Assembly (NCBI RefSeq): GCF_016907755.1
Contig: NZ_JAFBCN010000001.1
Span: 2,914,001 to 2,978,000, forward strand
Length of the DNA stretch: 64,000 nt
Origin: Cellulosimicrobium cellulans
GTDB lineage: Bacteria > Actinomycetota > Actinomycetes > Actinomycetales > Cellulomonadaceae
Direction: 5' to 3'
Notes under the pieces: generated by a model
What the model was told of the DNA's origin: nothing
Seen by the model: the letters and a program-made list of their open reading frames with translations, nothing else
Database searches by the model: none
Translations under genes and position numbers: made by a program
Shown: positions 48,214-59,604 of the stretch, piece after piece
Position numbering within the stretch: the stretch's first letter is position 1
Layout of the letters: each line of letters begins with the position of its first letter

Positions 48214-50285
48214 TCCTCCAGCGCCCCCGTCTCGACGTGCCGCACGACGTCGTCCTCCTCGATCTCCTCCCGACGCGCGAGGTCGTCGCCCCGGCTCTCG
48301 TCGGCGTCGGCGTCCTCTGCCGTCTCCAGCGCGGTGTCGTCGGTGGCGTCCGCGCGCTCCTGCTCGCGCCGCTCCGCCTCGCGGGCGTAGGCCGTCGCGA
48401 GCTCACGGTAGCCACGGTCGCGCGCGAGGAGCTCGTCGTGCGTCCCGACGTCGACCACCCGGCCGGACTCGACGTGCACGACGACGTCCGCGAGCGCGAC
48501 GCTCGACATGCGGTAGGCCACCATGACGACGGTCGGGCGGTCGGCCCCCTCGCGCGCGAGGCCCGCGAGGATCTGCTGCTCGACACGCGGGTCGACCGCC
48601 GACGTCGCGTCGTCGAGGACGAGCAGGCGCGGGCGGCGCACGAGGGCGCGCGCGATGGCGAGCCGCTGACGCTGGCCGCCGGACAGGTTCGCCCCGCGCT
48701 CCCCCAGCGGCGCGTCCAGGCCCTCCGGCAGGCGCGCGACGACGTCGTCCACGCGCGCCAGGCGCAGCGCCTCCCAGACCTGGTCGTCGTCCGGGCCCGG
48801 GTCGCCGTCGTCGACGAGCGTGACGTTCGCCCGCACGGAGTCCTCGAAGACGAACGCCTGCTGGGCCACGAGCGCGACCTGGGACGTCAGGTCGGCCTCG
48901 CGCACGTCGCGCACGTCGGTGCCGTCGAGCAGGACACGTCCGCGGGTGGGGTCCGAGAGCCGGGCGAGCAGCGACACGAGCGTCGTCTTGCCCGCGCCCG
49001 TGGGGCCGACGACCGCGACCGTGGTCCCGGGATCGACCCGGAGGTCGATCCCGTCGAGCAGGGTGATCACCCGGCCGCCCGCGCGGACGTCCACGCCGAC
49101 GCCCTCGAGGCGCACGCCCAGACCGGTGCCCCTGCCGGGGAGGCCACCGGTCCCGGGGCGCAGCACCCCGCCGGCGTCGACGACGCGGCTGATGCGCTCG
49201 TACCCGACGAGGGCGCGCGGGAGCTCGCCGAGCACCCAGCCGAACGCCCGGACGGGGACGGCCATGACCGTGAGGAGGTAGGCGGCCGTGACGATGTCGC
49301 CCGCCGCGACACCGCCGGAGGTGAGCCGGACGGTCCCGACGGCCAGCACGAGGAGCGTGCCGAGCGACGGCAGCAGCTCGATGACCGGGTCGAAGAACGC
49401 CCGGACGACGCCGACGCGCACGTTCGCGGCGCGCAGCTCGTCGGTGCGCTCGGCGAAGCGGCGCTCCTCGCGGTCCGCGGTCCCGAGCGAGGTGACGAGC
49501 AGGGCGGCCTCGAAGCTCTCGTGCGCGACGTCCGAGACCTCGGCACGGAGCTGCTGCGCACGCGTGATCGCGGGCGACATGTAGCGCTGGAAGACGATGT
49601 TCACCGCGATCGCGACCGGGATCACGACGAGCGCGGCGCACGCGAGCCAGACGTCCACCCGGAACAGCATCACCGCGGCGACGCCGATCATGACGACGAC
49701 CCCGAGCGCGAACGGGAGCGGGTTGAACACCCCCGTGGCGGCCTCGACGTCGGAGTTCGCGTTCGACAGGAGCTGGCCGGCAGGGTGCGAGCGGTGCCAC
49801 GACATGGGCAGGCGGAGGTACTGGCGCGTCACCGCGGTGCGGTGCCGGGCCTGGAGCGCGGCGTACCCGTTGCCCGCGAAGATGCGGCGCGCGGCCACGC
49901 TCGCCGCGAGGGAGACCGCGATGCCGGCGAGGACGAGGCCCGCGACCCAGATGCGGCCGCGTGCGGTCTCGTCACCGGCGATCGCGGGGACGACGACCTC
50001 GTCGGTCGCGGTGCCGATCGCGCTGCTCACGGCGACCGTGAGCGCCCCGAAGAGGGCCGAGGACCCGATCGCCAGCGCGTAGGTGCGCGGCTCGTCGCGG
50101 ATGCCGCGACCCATGAGGGCCAGCGACCGGCGCACGCGCGACCCGGTCAGGGCGTGCGGCCGCCGGACCGTCGGCTCGTCGGGGAGCAGGTCCCGGGGCG
50201 GGTCGGGCCGGTCCGTCAGGGCCGGCTGGTCGGTCGGGGCGGGCGGGGCGTCGGCGCCGGTGGGGCGCGTCCTGCTGCCGGGCAC
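48210..50285 (-). CDS. ABC exporter subunit (degenerate NBD)
   Basis: 691 aa, six membrane helices plus ABC domain. Walker A GPTGAGKTT and signature LSGGQRQR are canonical, but Walker B is LLVLDDATSAVD (catalytic Glu replaced by Asp) and the H-loop reads VAYRMSS (His replaced by Tyr). The ATP site built from its Walker motifs should therefore be hydrolysis-poor. The C-terminal ~70 residues are an acidic Glu/Asp-rich tail. GTG at 50285 with GAGGA upstream. Confidence 0.92.
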   Translation of the reverse strand: MPGSRTRPTGADAPPAPTDQPALTDRPDPPRDLLPDEPTVRRPHALTGSRVRRSLALMGRGIRDEPRTYALAIGSSALFGALTVAVSSAIGTATDEVVVPAIAGDETARGRIWVAGLVLAGIAVSLAASVAARRIFAGNGYAALQARHRTAVTRQYLRLPMSWHRSHPAGQLLSNANSDVEAATGVFNPLPFALGVVVMIGVAAVMLFRVDVWLACAALVVIPVAIAVNIVFQRYMSPAITRAQQLRAEVSDVAHESFEAALLVTSLGTADREERRFAERTDELRAANVRVGVVRAFFDPVIELLPSLGTLLVLAVGTVRLTSGGVAAGDIVTAAYLLTVMAVPVRAFGWVLGELPRALVGYERISRVVDAGGVLRPGTGGLPGRGTGLGVRLEGVGVDVRAGGRVITLLDGIDLRVDPGTTVAVVGPTGAGKTTLVSLLARLSDPTRGRVLLDGTDVRDVREADLTSQVALVAQQAFVFEDSVRANVTLVDDGDPGPDDDQVWEALRLARVDDVVARLPEGLDAPLGERGANLSGGQRQRLAIARALVRRPRLLVLDDATSAVDPRVEQQILAGLAREGADRPTVVMVAYRMSSVALADVVVHVESGRVVDVGTHDELLARDRGYRELATAYAREAERREQERADATDDTALETAEDADADESRGDDLARREEIEEDDVVRHVETGALEE

Positions 50286-50391
50286 GGGACGGTCCTCGTC
50301 TTTCGTTCAGGGGGTTGCACGATCCTCTCATGCGCCCCTGACACGCTCGACGAAATTGCGCCGCCCGGCCCTCGGCCCGCGGGACCGTGCC

Positions 50392-51158
<767 letters not shown>

Positions 51159-51162
<4 letters not shown>

Positions 51163-52193
51163 GAGGACTCTCCTTGGTCGGCCGGCGCGTCGCCGGTCGT
51201 GTCGGGACCGGTGCCATCGGCGCCGCCCTCGGCGGCCTCCTCGGCGGTCACCGGGAACTGGGCGTCGAGGATGTCCACGACGTAGACGAGGGTCTCGCCC
51301 GCGAGCGGGTTGGCCGTCTCGCCGTAGGCGAGGTCCGGCGGCACGACGAGCAGCACCTGGCTCCCCACGGACTGCTCCAGGAGCCCTTGCTCCCACCCCT
51401 CGATGACCTCGCCGATCCCGATCATGATCGACAGGGGCGCCGTGTCGTCGGCCCAGGTCGTGTCGAAGACGTCGCCGTCGGACCACCGCACGCCCGTGTA
51501 CCGGACCGTGACGACCTGGCCCACCTCGACCTGGTTGCCGTCGCCGCGGACCAGCGGCTGCACGACGAGCCCCGCGGGCGGGGTCGTCTCGGGCGGGATC
51601 GTGACGCTCGGCGCGCCGTCCTCGGCGAGCGTCACGGTCGGCAGACCCTCGACGGGCGCGACCGCCTCGCCCGACGCCCGGGTCGGGAGCACGTCGACGA
51701 CCAGCGCCACGGGGACGCCGTCGTCCTCCTCGAGCCGCAGGAGTCGCGCACCCACCCGCTGGCCGCGCAGGAGGTCGCGCAGGTCCCGTCCGATCGACTC
51801 GTCCGTCAGCGCGCGCCAGCGTGGCGCGTCGGTGTAGGTGTTCTGCAGGACGGTCCCGTCGCTCACGTCCTGGGCGTAGAGGTTGAGCAGGAGCGGACCG
51901 CCGTCGACGAGCTCGGCCCCGGCGCCCGGCCACACGACCTCCGACGTCGCCTCCGGCACGTCGAGCGGGGCGCGGTACTGCAGCTCCGGGGGCGCGCCCG
52001 ACGACCCGCCGACCGTGAGGTCGGTGTTCAGGGGCGTCGGCGTCGCGTCCTCGGGCTCCGTGCAGGCGGCGAGGACGACGGCGACGACGAACGCCACGAG
52101 CAGCGCGAGCACCCCTCGGGCGCGCGGCGCACGACGACGAGCGGACCGGGAACCCTGCACGGGGCTCCCGGTCGGAGGTACCAGGTTCGTCAC
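51159..52193 (-). CDS. FKBP-type peptidyl-prolyl isomerase lipoprotein
   Basis: 344 aa. Signal peptide with lipobox VLAAC, so lipid-anchored outside the membrane. The C-terminal FKBP domain has [20 protein letters not shown], the [29 protein letters not shown] segment and a YVVDIL ending. It catalyses proline isomerisation of exported proteins. The middle ~130 residues resemble an additional degenerate FKBP-like domain. It follows pafA after 13 bp, a conserved actinobacterial pairing. Confidence 0.9.
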
Positions 52194-52206
52194 ATCACGT
52201 CCCGCA

Positions 52207-53568
52207 TCACATCGACTCGATGAGGCGCTCCACGCGCTCGTCGACGTTCCGGAACGGGTCCTTGCACAGGACGGTGCGCTGCGCCTGGTCGTTGAGCTTG
52301 AGGTGCACCCAGTCGACCGTGTAGTCCCGGCGCGCCTCCTGCGCGGCGCGCACGAAGTCGCCGCGCAGCTTGGCGCGCGTCGTCTGCGGCGGGACCGCCG
52401 TCGACTCGAACACCTCGAGGTCCGTCGTGACGCGCTCGACCATCCCGCGCGCTGCGAGAAGGTTGTACAGCCCCTCGGTGCGCGAGATGTCGTGGTACGC
52501 GAGGTCCAGGCGCGCGATCCGCGGGTCGTCCAGCTCGAGCCCGTGCTTGGCCTGGTACCGCTGGATCAGCCGGTACTTGATGACCCAGTCGAGCTCGCGG
52601 TCGACCAGCGAGAGGTCACCCGTCTCGAGCGCGCGCAGCCCCCGCTCCCACAGGTCGAGGACCTGCTTCACGACGGGCGTCAGCGAGACGTCCTGCTCGA
52701 CGAACTCCTTCACGCGCTGGAGGTACTCGCCCTGCAGGTCGATCGCGGTGACGGTCCGTCCGCTCGCGAGCTGGACCGGCTGCTTGCCCGTCATGTCGTG
52801 GCTGATCTCGCGGATCGACCGGATCGGGTTCTCCAGCGCGAGGTCCCGCATGGGCACGCCCGCCTCGATCATGCGCAGGATGAGGTCGGTCGAGCCGACC
52901 TTGAGCATCGTCGTCGTCTCCGCCATGGACGAGTCGCCGACGATGACGTGCAGGCGCCGATAGCTCTCCGCGTCCGCGTGCGGCTCGTCTCGCGTGTTGA
53001 TGATCGGGCGGGAACGCGTCGTCGCGCTGGAGACCGCCTCCCAGATGTGGTCGGCGCGCTGCGACAAGCAGTACACGGCCCCGCGCGGCGTCGCGAGGAC
53101 CTTGCCCGCGCCCGTGAGCACCTGCCGCGTGATGAGGAACGGCACGAGCACGTCCGACAGCCGCGCGAAGTCGCCCTGGCGCCGCACGAGGTAGTTCTCG
53201 TGGCACCCGTAGGAGTTGCCCGCCGAGTCCGTGTTGTTCTTGAACAGGTGGATGCGGCCGGGCAGCCCCTCGTGCTCGAGACGCTGCTGCGCGTCCGCGA
53301 CGAGACCCTCCAGGATCCGCTCCCCACCACGGTCGTACGCGACGAGCTGGTGCACGTCGTCGCACTCCGCCGTCGCGTACTCGGGGTGCGAGCCGACGTC
53401 GAGGTACAGCCGCGAGCCGTTGCGCAGGAAGACGTTGGACGACCGGCCCCACGCGACCACCTTGCGGAACAGGTAGCGCGCCACCTCGTCCGCCGACAGC
53501 CCCCGGCCGTCGTCGGACGCGCACGTGACGCCGTACTCGGTCTCCAGCCCGAAGATCCTGCGGTCCAT
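52207..53568 (-). CDS. pafA: Pup--protein ligase PafA
   Basis: 453 aa glutamine-synthetase-like ligase that joins the C-terminal Glu of Pup to substrate lysines. [15 protein letters not shown] is the standard N-terminus with metal-binding Glu; [21 protein letters not shown] and [14 protein letters not shown] are active-site segments. No Dop-type insertion after residue 40, which distinguishes it from the Dop gene here. It sits 6 bp after prcA. Confidence 0.97.
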   Translation of the reverse strand: MDRRIFGLETEYGVTCASDDGRGLSADEVARYLFRKVVAWGRSSNVFLRNGSRLYLDVGSHPEYATAECDDVHQLVAYDRGGERILEGLVADAQQRLEHEGLPGRIHLFKNNTDSAGNSYGCHENYLVRRQGDFARLSDVLVPFLITRQVLTGAGKVLATPRGAVYCLSQRADHIWEAVSSATTRSRPIINTRDEPHADAESYRRLHVIVGDSSMAETTTMLKVGSTDLILRMIEAGVPMRDLALENPIRSIREISHDMTGKQPVQLASGRTVTAIDLQGEYLQRVKEFVEQDVSLTPVVKQVLDLWERGLRALETGDLSLVDRELDWVIKYRLIQRYQAKHGLELDDPRIARLDLAYHDISRTEGLYNLLAARGMVERVTTDLEVFESTAVPPQTTRAKLRGDFVRAAQEARRDYTVDWVHLKLNDQAQRTVLCKDPFRNVDERVERLIESM

Positions 53569-53574
53569 GCGGTC

Positions 53575-54354
53575 CTACCCCTCGTCCGTCGCGGGGCCGG
53601 TGCCCGTCGCGTCGCCCGCGTCGTCGGTCGCGGCGTCGGCGGCCGACGTCGGGCCGTCGCCGCCCGCGAGGAGGTCCTCGAGCGCGCTCCCCGAGATGCG
53701 GCGGAACGCGCGCCGTGGGCGCGTGCGGTCCAGGACGGCGACCTCGAGCTGCGCGGCCGGGATGGTCCGCACCTCCTCGCCGTCGCCGCCCGACCCGAGC
53801 GCGCGCACGGCGAGACGCAGCACCTCCGCCAGGCCGAGACCGGGCTGCCACGCGTCCTCGATCACGCGGCCGAGCTGGTCCGCCTGCCCGCCCATGACGA
53901 CCACACCCTGCTCGTCGGCGACCGACCCGTCGTAGGAGATCCGGTAGAGCTGGTCGTGCGCCGCGGTCCGGCCGACCTCCGCGACGACGAGCTCGACCTC
54001 GAGCGGCTTGGACTCGGTGGTGAACACCGTGCCCAGGGTCTGGGCGTAGGCGTTCGCCAGACCGCGCGCGTTGACGTCCGTACGGTCGTAGGAGTACCCG
54101 CGCAGGTCCGCGTAGCGCACCCCCGCGACCCGCAGGTTCTCGAACTCGTTGTACTTGCCCACCGCGGCGAACGCGATGCGGTCGTAGATCTCCGAGATCT
54201 TGTGCAGCGCGCGCGACGGGTTCTCCGTGGCGAACGCGATCCCGTCCTCGTACGCGAGGACCACGACGGAGCGGCCGCGCGCGATGCCCTTGCGCGCGAA
54301 GTCCGCCCGGTCCTTCATGAGCTGCTCGGGCGAGACGTAGAAGGGCATGCTCAC
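53575..54354 (-). CDS. prcA: 20S proteasome alpha subunit
   Basis: 259 aa. Forms the outer rings and gate of the core. N-terminal [27 protein letters not shown] is the gating segment; [19 protein letters not shown] and [17 protein letters not shown] follow. The C-terminal ~35 residues are a low-complexity acidic tail. It overlaps prcB by 4 nt. Confidence 0.96.
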   Translation of the reverse strand: MSMPFYVSPEQLMKDRADFARKGIARGRSVVVLAYEDGIAFATENPSRALHKISEIYDRIAFAAVGKYNEFENLRVAGVRYADLRGYSYDRTDVNARGLANAYAQTLGTVFTTESKPLEVELVVAEVGRTAAHDQLYRISYDGSVADEQGVVVMGGQADQLGRVIEDAWQPGLGLAEVLRLAVRALGSGGDGEEVRTIPAAQLEVAVLDRTRPRRAFRRISGSALEDLLAGGDGPTSAADAATDDAGDATGTGPATDEG

Positions 54355-55286
54355 TCGGCGTCACCTCCCGACGCGGGGCCCTGCGACAGGTCGTGCGGCT
54401 GGTCGTGCGGGACCGCCTCGGCGTTCGTCACCGCGGGGCTGCGGCGCGGCACGCCCGTGCCGGACCGCTCGGCCACGATCTGCTCGACGACGGCCGCGAG
54501 CTCGTCGTCCGCGACACGCTCGTAGCCGTCCCGGGTCACGACCGCGACGACGGGCCAGATCCGGCGCACCGGGTCGGGGCCGCCGGTGGCGGAGTCGTCG
54601 TCCGCCGCGTCGTACAGGGCCTCGACCGCGACGCGCACGGACGCGTCCCGGTCGAGCTCCGTACGCCAGAGCTTCTTCAGCGAGCTGCGCGCGAACACCG
54701 ACCCGGAACCCACCGAGTGGTAGGCGCGCTCCTCGTACCGGCCGCCGGTCACGTCGTAGGAGAAGATGCGGCCCGTGGCCCGGTCGAGGTCGAACCCGGC
54801 GAACAGCGGGACCACGGCGAGGCCCTGCATGGCGAGGCCGAGGTTCTGCCGGATCATCGTGGACAGGCGGTTCGCCTTGCCGTCCAGCGAGAGCAGGGCG
54901 CCCTCGATCTTCTCGTAGTGCTCGAGCTCGAGCTGGAAGAGGCGCACGAGCTCGACCGCGATGCCCGCGGTCCCCGCGATCCCGACCGCCGAGAACTCGT
55001 CCGCCGGGAAGACCTTCTCGATCTCACGGTTCGCGATCATCGAGCCCATCGTCGCGCGGCGGTCCCCCGCCATCACGACGCCGCCCGCGACGCCCTCGGC
55101 GCCGAACGTGAGCGCCACGATCGTCGTCGCGTGCGGCGCGTCGGGCACGACGCCCGCCGACGCGTGCCCCGCGGCGCGGTGCGACGGCAGCAGGTCGGGG
55201 GCGTGCCCGGACAGGAAGTCCAGGAAGGACGACGACCCGGGGGTCGTGAACGCGTCGGGCAGGCGCCCTGGCTGGTCTGTGCTCAT
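54351..55286 (-). CDS. prcB: 20S proteasome beta subunit
   Basis: 311 aa with a 53-residue propeptide; Thr54 ([11 protein letters not shown]) becomes the N-terminal nucleophile after autocleavage. Asp and Lys partners fall in [25 protein letters not shown] long C-terminal extension of ~35 residues follows the fold. ATG 55286 lies 19 bp after the pup stop. Confidence 0.96.
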   Translation of the reverse strand: MSTDQPGRLPDAFTTPGSSSFLDFLSGHAPDLLPSHRAAGHASAGVVPDAPHATTIVALTFGAEGVAGGVVMAGDRRATMGSMIANREIEKVFPADEFSAVGIAGTAGIAVELVRLFQLELEHYEKIEGALLSLDGKANRLSTMIRQNLGLAMQGLAVVPLFAGFDLDRATGRIFSYDVTGGRYEERAYHSVGSGSVFARSSLKKLWRTELDRDASVRVAVEALYDAADDDSATGGPDPVRRIWPVVAVVTRDGYERVADDELAAVVEQIVAERSGTGVPRRSPAVTNAEAVPHDQPHDLSQGPASGGDAE

Positions 55287-55305
55287 CGGGTTGCCGTCAC
55301 CCTTC

Positions 55306-55506
55306 CTACTCGCCGCCCTTCTGGACGAAGCCCCGGACGAAGGACTCCGCGTTCGTCTCCAGCACCTCGTCGATCTCCTCGAGGAGCGCGTCGACCTCCG
55401 CGTCGCGCGACTGCGCCTGCGGCGCGACCGGGACCTCGGGGCCCTCGGGCTCGTCGTCGGGACGCCGGTCCTCGTGCGACGCGTGGGTGCGTTCGGTACC
55501 CGCCAT
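55306..55506 (-). CDS. pup: Prokaryotic ubiquitin-like protein Pup
   Basis: 66 aa, disordered and acidic. The C-terminal half forms the Arc-binding helix ([20 protein letters not shown]) and the protein ends in GGE. Encoding Glu directly means no deamidation is needed before ligation. ATG 55506 is preceded by GAGGAGG. The upstream terminator suggests its own promoter in 55507-55600, though no clear hexamers were seen. Confidence 0.97.
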   Translation of the reverse strand: MAGTERTHASHEDRRPDDEPEGPEVPVAPQAQSRDAEVDALLEEIDEVLETNAESFVRGFVQKGGE

Positions 55507-55600
55507 GGCTGCCTCCTCGTCCGTCGGCCCGGTGCCGCGCCGACGCTCTGTCCGTTCCAACCCGGTCGGGGCTCGCACCCTTCCCGGCCCTGCTCGCACG

Positions 55601-55631
55601 CGGCGCCCGTTCCGCGAGGAGCGGGGCGCCG
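55601..55631 (-). terminator. Terminator of dop
   Basis: Imperfect stem of about 13 bp with one bulge (CGGCGCCC with GGGCGCCG at the base) and loop GCGA, about 27 nt after the dop stop and 95 nt before pup. Confidence 0.5.
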
Positions 55632-55658
55632 TCGTGCGTCCAGCCTAGTCGCCGCGGA

Positions 55659-57314
55659 TCACGACGGGCCCGCCAGACCCGCCAGGAGCGTCGCCGCGTC
55701 CGGGCTCGCGTCGAGCAGCGCGCCGATGTGGGCCCGCGTGCCCCGCAAGGGGTCCATCATGGGGACCCGCTGGAGCGAGGGCGCGCCCGGCACGTCGAAG
55801 ATCACGGAGTCCCAGCTCGCGGCCGAGACCTGGTCGCCGTAGCGGGCCATCACCTCGCCACGGAAGAACGCCCGGGTGTCGTCCGGGGCGTGGTGCACCG
55901 CGGCCCCGACCTCGCGCTCCGTGACGACCCGGTCCACCGCACCGGCCGTGAGGAGCCGGTGGTAGATCCCCCGCTCCGGCCGTACGTCAGACCACTGCAG
56001 GTCCATGGCCGCGAGCCGCGGGTGGCCCCAGTCGAGGCCGTCGCGCTCGCGCAGGCGGTCGAGGAGCCGCAGCTTCGCGACCCACTCGACGTCGCGCGCG
56101 CACGCGGCGCGGTCCGTCCCCAGGCGCTCCAGCACCGAGGCCCATCGCGCGAGCACGTCGCGCGTGGGCGCGTCGACGCCGTCCGCGCCGGCGAGCCGCT
56201 CCGACGCCTCCGCGGCCACCGCGAGGTACTCGCTCTGCACCTCCAGCGCGGTCAGCTCCCTGCCGTCGGCGAGGGTGAGCCGACGCGTGAGGTCCAGGTC
56301 GCGGCTGACCCGCTGCACGTCCGCGACCGGGTCCGCCAGCCGCAGGCCCGCGAGCCGCGCCCGCACCTGCGGCCCCAGCTCCTCGAGGTGCTCGACGACG
56401 AACAGCACGAGCGACGTCGTGCCCGTCTTGAGGTAGGTCGCGGTCTCGAGCATGTTCGCGTCGCCGATGATGAGGTGCAGCCGCCGCCAGCGCTGCCGGT
56501 CGGCGTGCGGCTCGTCGCGCGTGTTGACGATGGGGCGGCGCAGCGTCGTCTCCAGCCCGACCTCCGCCTCGACGTAGTCCGCGCGCTGGGAGACCTGGAA
56601 CCCGCGCTCCTCGCCCGTCGGGCCGAGGCCGACGCGCCCCGAGCCGGCGAACACCTGCCGGGTCACGAGGAACGGCGTGAGCATCTCCACGAGCACCCCG
56701 AAGGGGACGTCGCGGTCCACGAGGAAGTTCTCGTGCGTGCCGTAGCTCGCGCCCTTGCCGTCGACGTTGTTCTTGTACAGCACCACGGACCCGCCCGGTA
56801 CCTGGGCGAGCTCCCGCGACGCCGCGAGCATCACGCGCTCCCCCGCCACGTCCCAGCACACGACGTCGTGCGGCACCGTGACCTCGGGCGAGGAGTACTC
56901 CGGGTGCGCGTGGTCGACGTAGAGCCGGGCACCGTTCGTGAGGATGACGTTCGCCGCGCTCGGGTCGTCGTACTCGTCCGTGGTGGGCCGCGCGACCTCC
57001 TGGAGCGAGCTCTCGGGCGCCCCGTCCCCGGTGGGCTCCGCCGCGGGGCCTGACGGCGCGGGCCGGGTCGGGTCGTCGGTGAGCAAGGACGGGTGCGCCG
57101 ACGCGCGCGGCACGTGGAACCCCCGCGCGTCCTGGAGCGGGTCCTCGTCGTCGTAGTCCCAGCGCGCCCGGCCCCGCGCGCCGTCGCTGCGCGCGGCGAG
57201 CGCCCGGTAGGTGGTGACGACCTGGCTCGACATGAGCATCGGGTTCGCCATCGGCTTCCCCGGCTGCAGGACGCCGTACTCGGTCTCGATCCCCATGACC
57301 CGTCGGACGCTCAC
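55659..57314 (-). CDS. dop: Depupylase/deamidase Dop
   Basis: 551 aa, homologue of PafA. MSVRRVMGIETEYGV is the standard start, followed by a ~90-residue insertion (the Dop loop, residues ~42-110) absent from PafA, then TNGARLYVDHAHPEYSSPE and LYKNNVDGKGASYGTHENFL. It removes Pup from substrates. The GTG is 6 nt after TAGGGT (leaderless); this -10 overlaps the stop codon of the preceding membrane-protein gene. Confidence 0.95.
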   Translation of the reverse strand: MSVRRVMGIETEYGVLQPGKPMANPMLMSSQVVTTYRALAARSDGARGRARWDYDDEDPLQDARGFHVPRASAHPSLLTDDPTRPAPSGPAAEPTGDGAPESSLQEVARPTTDEYDDPSAANVILTNGARLYVDHAHPEYSSPEVTVPHDVVCWDVAGERVMLAASRELAQVPGGSVVLYKNNVDGKGASYGTHENFLVDRDVPFGVLVEMLTPFLVTRQVFAGSGRVGLGPTGEERGFQVSQRADYVEAEVGLETTLRRPIVNTRDEPHADRQRWRRLHLIIGDANMLETATYLKTGTTSLVLFVVEHLEELGPQVRARLAGLRLADPVADVQRVSRDLDLTRRLTLADGRELTALEVQSEYLAVAAEASERLAGADGVDAPTRDVLARWASVLERLGTDRAACARDVEWVAKLRLLDRLRERDGLDWGHPRLAAMDLQWSDVRPERGIYHRLLTAGAVDRVVTEREVGAAVHHAPDDTRAFFRGEVMARYGDQVSAASWDSVIFDVPGAPSLQRVPMMDPLRGTRAHIGALLDASPDAATLLAGLAGPS

Positions 57315-57323
57315 GCGCTCACC

Positions 57324-57767
57324 CTATGCCGGTCCGCCGACGGCGCGTCGGTCCTGTCCACGAGCGCCCGGTTCGTCGGCGCGCCACAGGACACGGGCGG
57401 TCGCCAGGACGAGGACGCAGAACAGCGACTGGTTGACGAGGCCCCACGGAGCCAGCCCGCCGACGCGGGCCGCCACGGTCGCGTTGACGGCGACGTCCGC
57501 GACCATGACCGCCACCCCGAGCGGAACGGCGGCCCGACGACGCAGCACGAGCAGGAGCACGACGAGCTGGTCGAGGAGCGTGAGCGAGACCCAGAAGGCG
57601 CGGACGGCGGGCGGGAAGCCGGCGTACACGCCGGTCCCGCCCGCCGTCAGGTCGAGCACGTGCGTCGTCGTCCCCACGAGGAAGCCGGCGACCCACAGGA
57701 GCCGCACCGCGAGGACCCACCGGCCCTGCGGCCGCCGGGCCGGCGCGGCCGCGCCCCGCCCGGTCAG
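57324..57767 (-). CDS. Small membrane protein between arc and dop
   Basis: 147 aa if started at CTG 57767, which overlaps the arc stop as CTGA. No ATG or GTG is available between that point and a GTG at 57707, which would give 127 aa starting directly in the first helix. Four membrane segments are visible ([68 protein letters not shown]). I do not recognise the family. The basic N-terminus favours the longer form. Confidence 0.6.
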   Translation of the reverse strand: MTGRGAAAPARRPQGRWVLAVRLLWVAGFLVGTTTHVLDLTAGGTGVYAGFPPAVRAFWVSLTLLDQLVVLLLVLRRRAAVPLGVAVMVADVAVNATVAARVGGLAPWGLVNQSLFCVLVLATARVLWRADEPGARGQDRRAVGGPA

Positions 57768-59422
57768 AGGTACTGACCCGTGTTCGTCACCGTGTCGATG
57801 GTGCGCGGAGAGCCGCCCTCGCCCTTCTTCTGGACGATCGTGCGGATGAAGACGATGCGCTCGCCCTTCTTGCCGCTGATGCGCGCCCAGTCGTCCGGGT
57901 TGGTCGTGTTGGGCAGGTCCTCGTTCTCCTTGAACTCGTCGACGCACGCGGAGAGCAGGTGGTCGACGCGGATGCCCCGCTGACCGGTGGCGAGGAAGTC
58001 CTTGATCGCGGACTTCTTGGCCCGGTCGACGACGTTCTGGATCATCGCGCCCGAGTTGAAGTCCTTGAAGTACAGGACCTCCTTGTCGCCGCTCGCGTAG
58101 GTGACCTCGAGGAACTGGTTCTCGTCCTCCTCGGAGTACATGCGCTCGACCACGGACCGGATCATCGCGTCGAGGGCCTCGCGCTGGTTGCCGCCGTGCT
58201 CGGCGAGGTCGGCGGCGTGGATCGGCAGGTCCTCGGTGAGGTACTTGGCGAAGATCTCCTTGGCGCCCTCGGCGTCGGGCCGCTCGATCTTGATCTTCAC
58301 GTCGAGGCGGCCGGGCCGCAGGATCGCGGGGTCGATCATGTCCTCGCGGTTGGACGCGCCGATGACGATGACGTTGTCGAGGCGCTCGACGCCGTCGATC
58401 TCGGCGAGGAGCTGGGGCACGATCGTCGTCTCGACGTCCGACGACAGGCCCGTGCCGCGCGTGCGGAACAGCGACTCCATCTCGTCGAAGAACACGACGA
58501 CCGGGGTGCCCTGGGACGCCTTCTCCCGCGCGCGGGCGAAGATCAGGCGGATGTGCCGCTCGGTCTCGCCCACGTACTTGTTGAGCAGCTCCGGCCCCTT
58601 GACGTTGAGGAAGTAGCTGCGCGCCGCGCCCGACCCGGCCTCGACCTTCTCGCCGCGCGCCCGCGCGACGGTGTGCGCGAGCGAGTTCGCGACGGCCTTG
58701 GCGATGAGCGTCTTGCCGCACCCGGGCGGGCCGTACAGGAGGACGCCCTTGGGCGGGTGCAGCCCGTGCTCGCGGAAGAGGTCGGGGTGCGTGAACGGGA
58801 GCTCCACGGCGTCGCGGATCTGCTCGATCTGCGGGCCGAGGCCGCCGATGTCCTCGTACTCGATGTCCGGGACCTCCTCGAGGACGAGCTCCTCGACCTC
58901 GGACTTGGGGATCACCTCGAACACGAACCCGCTGCGCGTGTCGATCGTCAACGAGTCCCCGACGCGCAGCGCCGTGTGCGCGACCGAGCCGGCGAGGCGC
59001 ACGACGCGCTCCTCGTCGGCGCGGCCCACGACGAGCACGCGGTCGGCGTCGAGGATCTCCTTGGCGGTGACGATCTCGCCCGTGCGCTCGTACCCGCCCG
59101 CCGCGACGACCGTCATCGCCTCGTTGAGCTTGACCTCCTGGCCGGGACGCAGCCGCTCCACGTCGAGGCTCGGGCTGGCTCCGACGTGCATCTTGCGCCC
59201 GGCGGCGGACACGTCGACCGACCCGTCCGGGTGCGCCGCGAGGAACACCGCGTACGTCCCGGGGGGCTTGGCGAGGTCGTCGATCTGCCGCTTGAGGTCG
59301 AGGATCTGGTCGCGCGCGGCACGGAGCGCCTCGGCGAGCCTCTCGTTCTTCGCGGACAGCAGCGCGAGCTCTCTCGCGCTGCTCTGCGGGGCCTCGTCGC
59401 TACGGCCGAATGTCTCGCTCAT
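57764..59422 (-). CDS. arc: Proteasomal AAA+ ATPase Arc (Mpa)
   Basis: 552 aa. Hexameric unfoldase that recognises Pup and feeds substrates to the proteasome. N-terminal coiled coil ([26 protein letters not shown]), two OB domains, then AAA: Walker A GPPGCGKT, Walker [10 protein letters not shown], sensor [11 protein letters not shown]. It ends in GQYL, the C-terminal motif that docks on the 20S alpha ring. ATG 59422 has GAGAGGGG upstream. Confidence 0.97.
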   Translation of the reverse strand: MSETFGRSDEAPQSSARELALLSAKNERLAEALRAARDQILDLKRQIDDLAKPPGTYAVFLAAHPDGSVDVSAAGRKMHVGASPSLDVERLRPGQEVKLNEAMTVVAAGGYERTGEIVTAKEILDADRVLVVGRADEERVVRLAGSVAHTALRVGDSLTIDTRSGFVFEVIPKSEVEELVLEEVPDIEYEDIGGLGPQIEQIRDAVELPFTHPDLFREHGLHPPKGVLLYGPPGCGKTLIAKAVANSLAHTVARARGEKVEAGSGAARSYFLNVKGPELLNKYVGETERHIRLIFARAREKASQGTPVVVFFDEMESLFRTRGTGLSSDVETTIVPQLLAEIDGVERLDNVIVIGASNREDMIDPAILRPGRLDVKIKIERPDAEGAKEIFAKYLTEDLPIHAADLAEHGGNQREALDAMIRSVVERMYSEEDENQFLEVTYASGDKEVLYFKDFNSGAMIQNVVDRAKKSAIKDFLATGQRGIRVDHLLSACVDEFKENEDLPNTTNPDDWARISGKKGERIVFIRTIVQKKGEGGSPRTIDTVTNTGQYL

Positions 59423-59526
59423 GGGGTGTCCCCTCTCGCCGGCGGCTCGCCCGACCGCGTCGTGGACGGCAGGCGGCGGACCCGCGGGAGGACCCGTGCC
59501 GACCACCGTCCGGCGGTCGGGTGTAG

Positions 59527-59555
59527 ACCTTAGGCACAATTCTCGCCCGTGCACA
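59527..59555 (-). promoter_or_regulatory. Candidate promoter of arc
   Basis: Minus strand -35 TGTGCA (59555-59550), 17-nt spacer, -10 TAAGGT (59532-59527). This predicts about a 95-nt leader. Confidence 0.4.
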
Positions 59556-59604
59556 CGGACGACACCCAGGGTGAGACGACCGGGTCCCGATCGTTACCGG
59601 ACCG

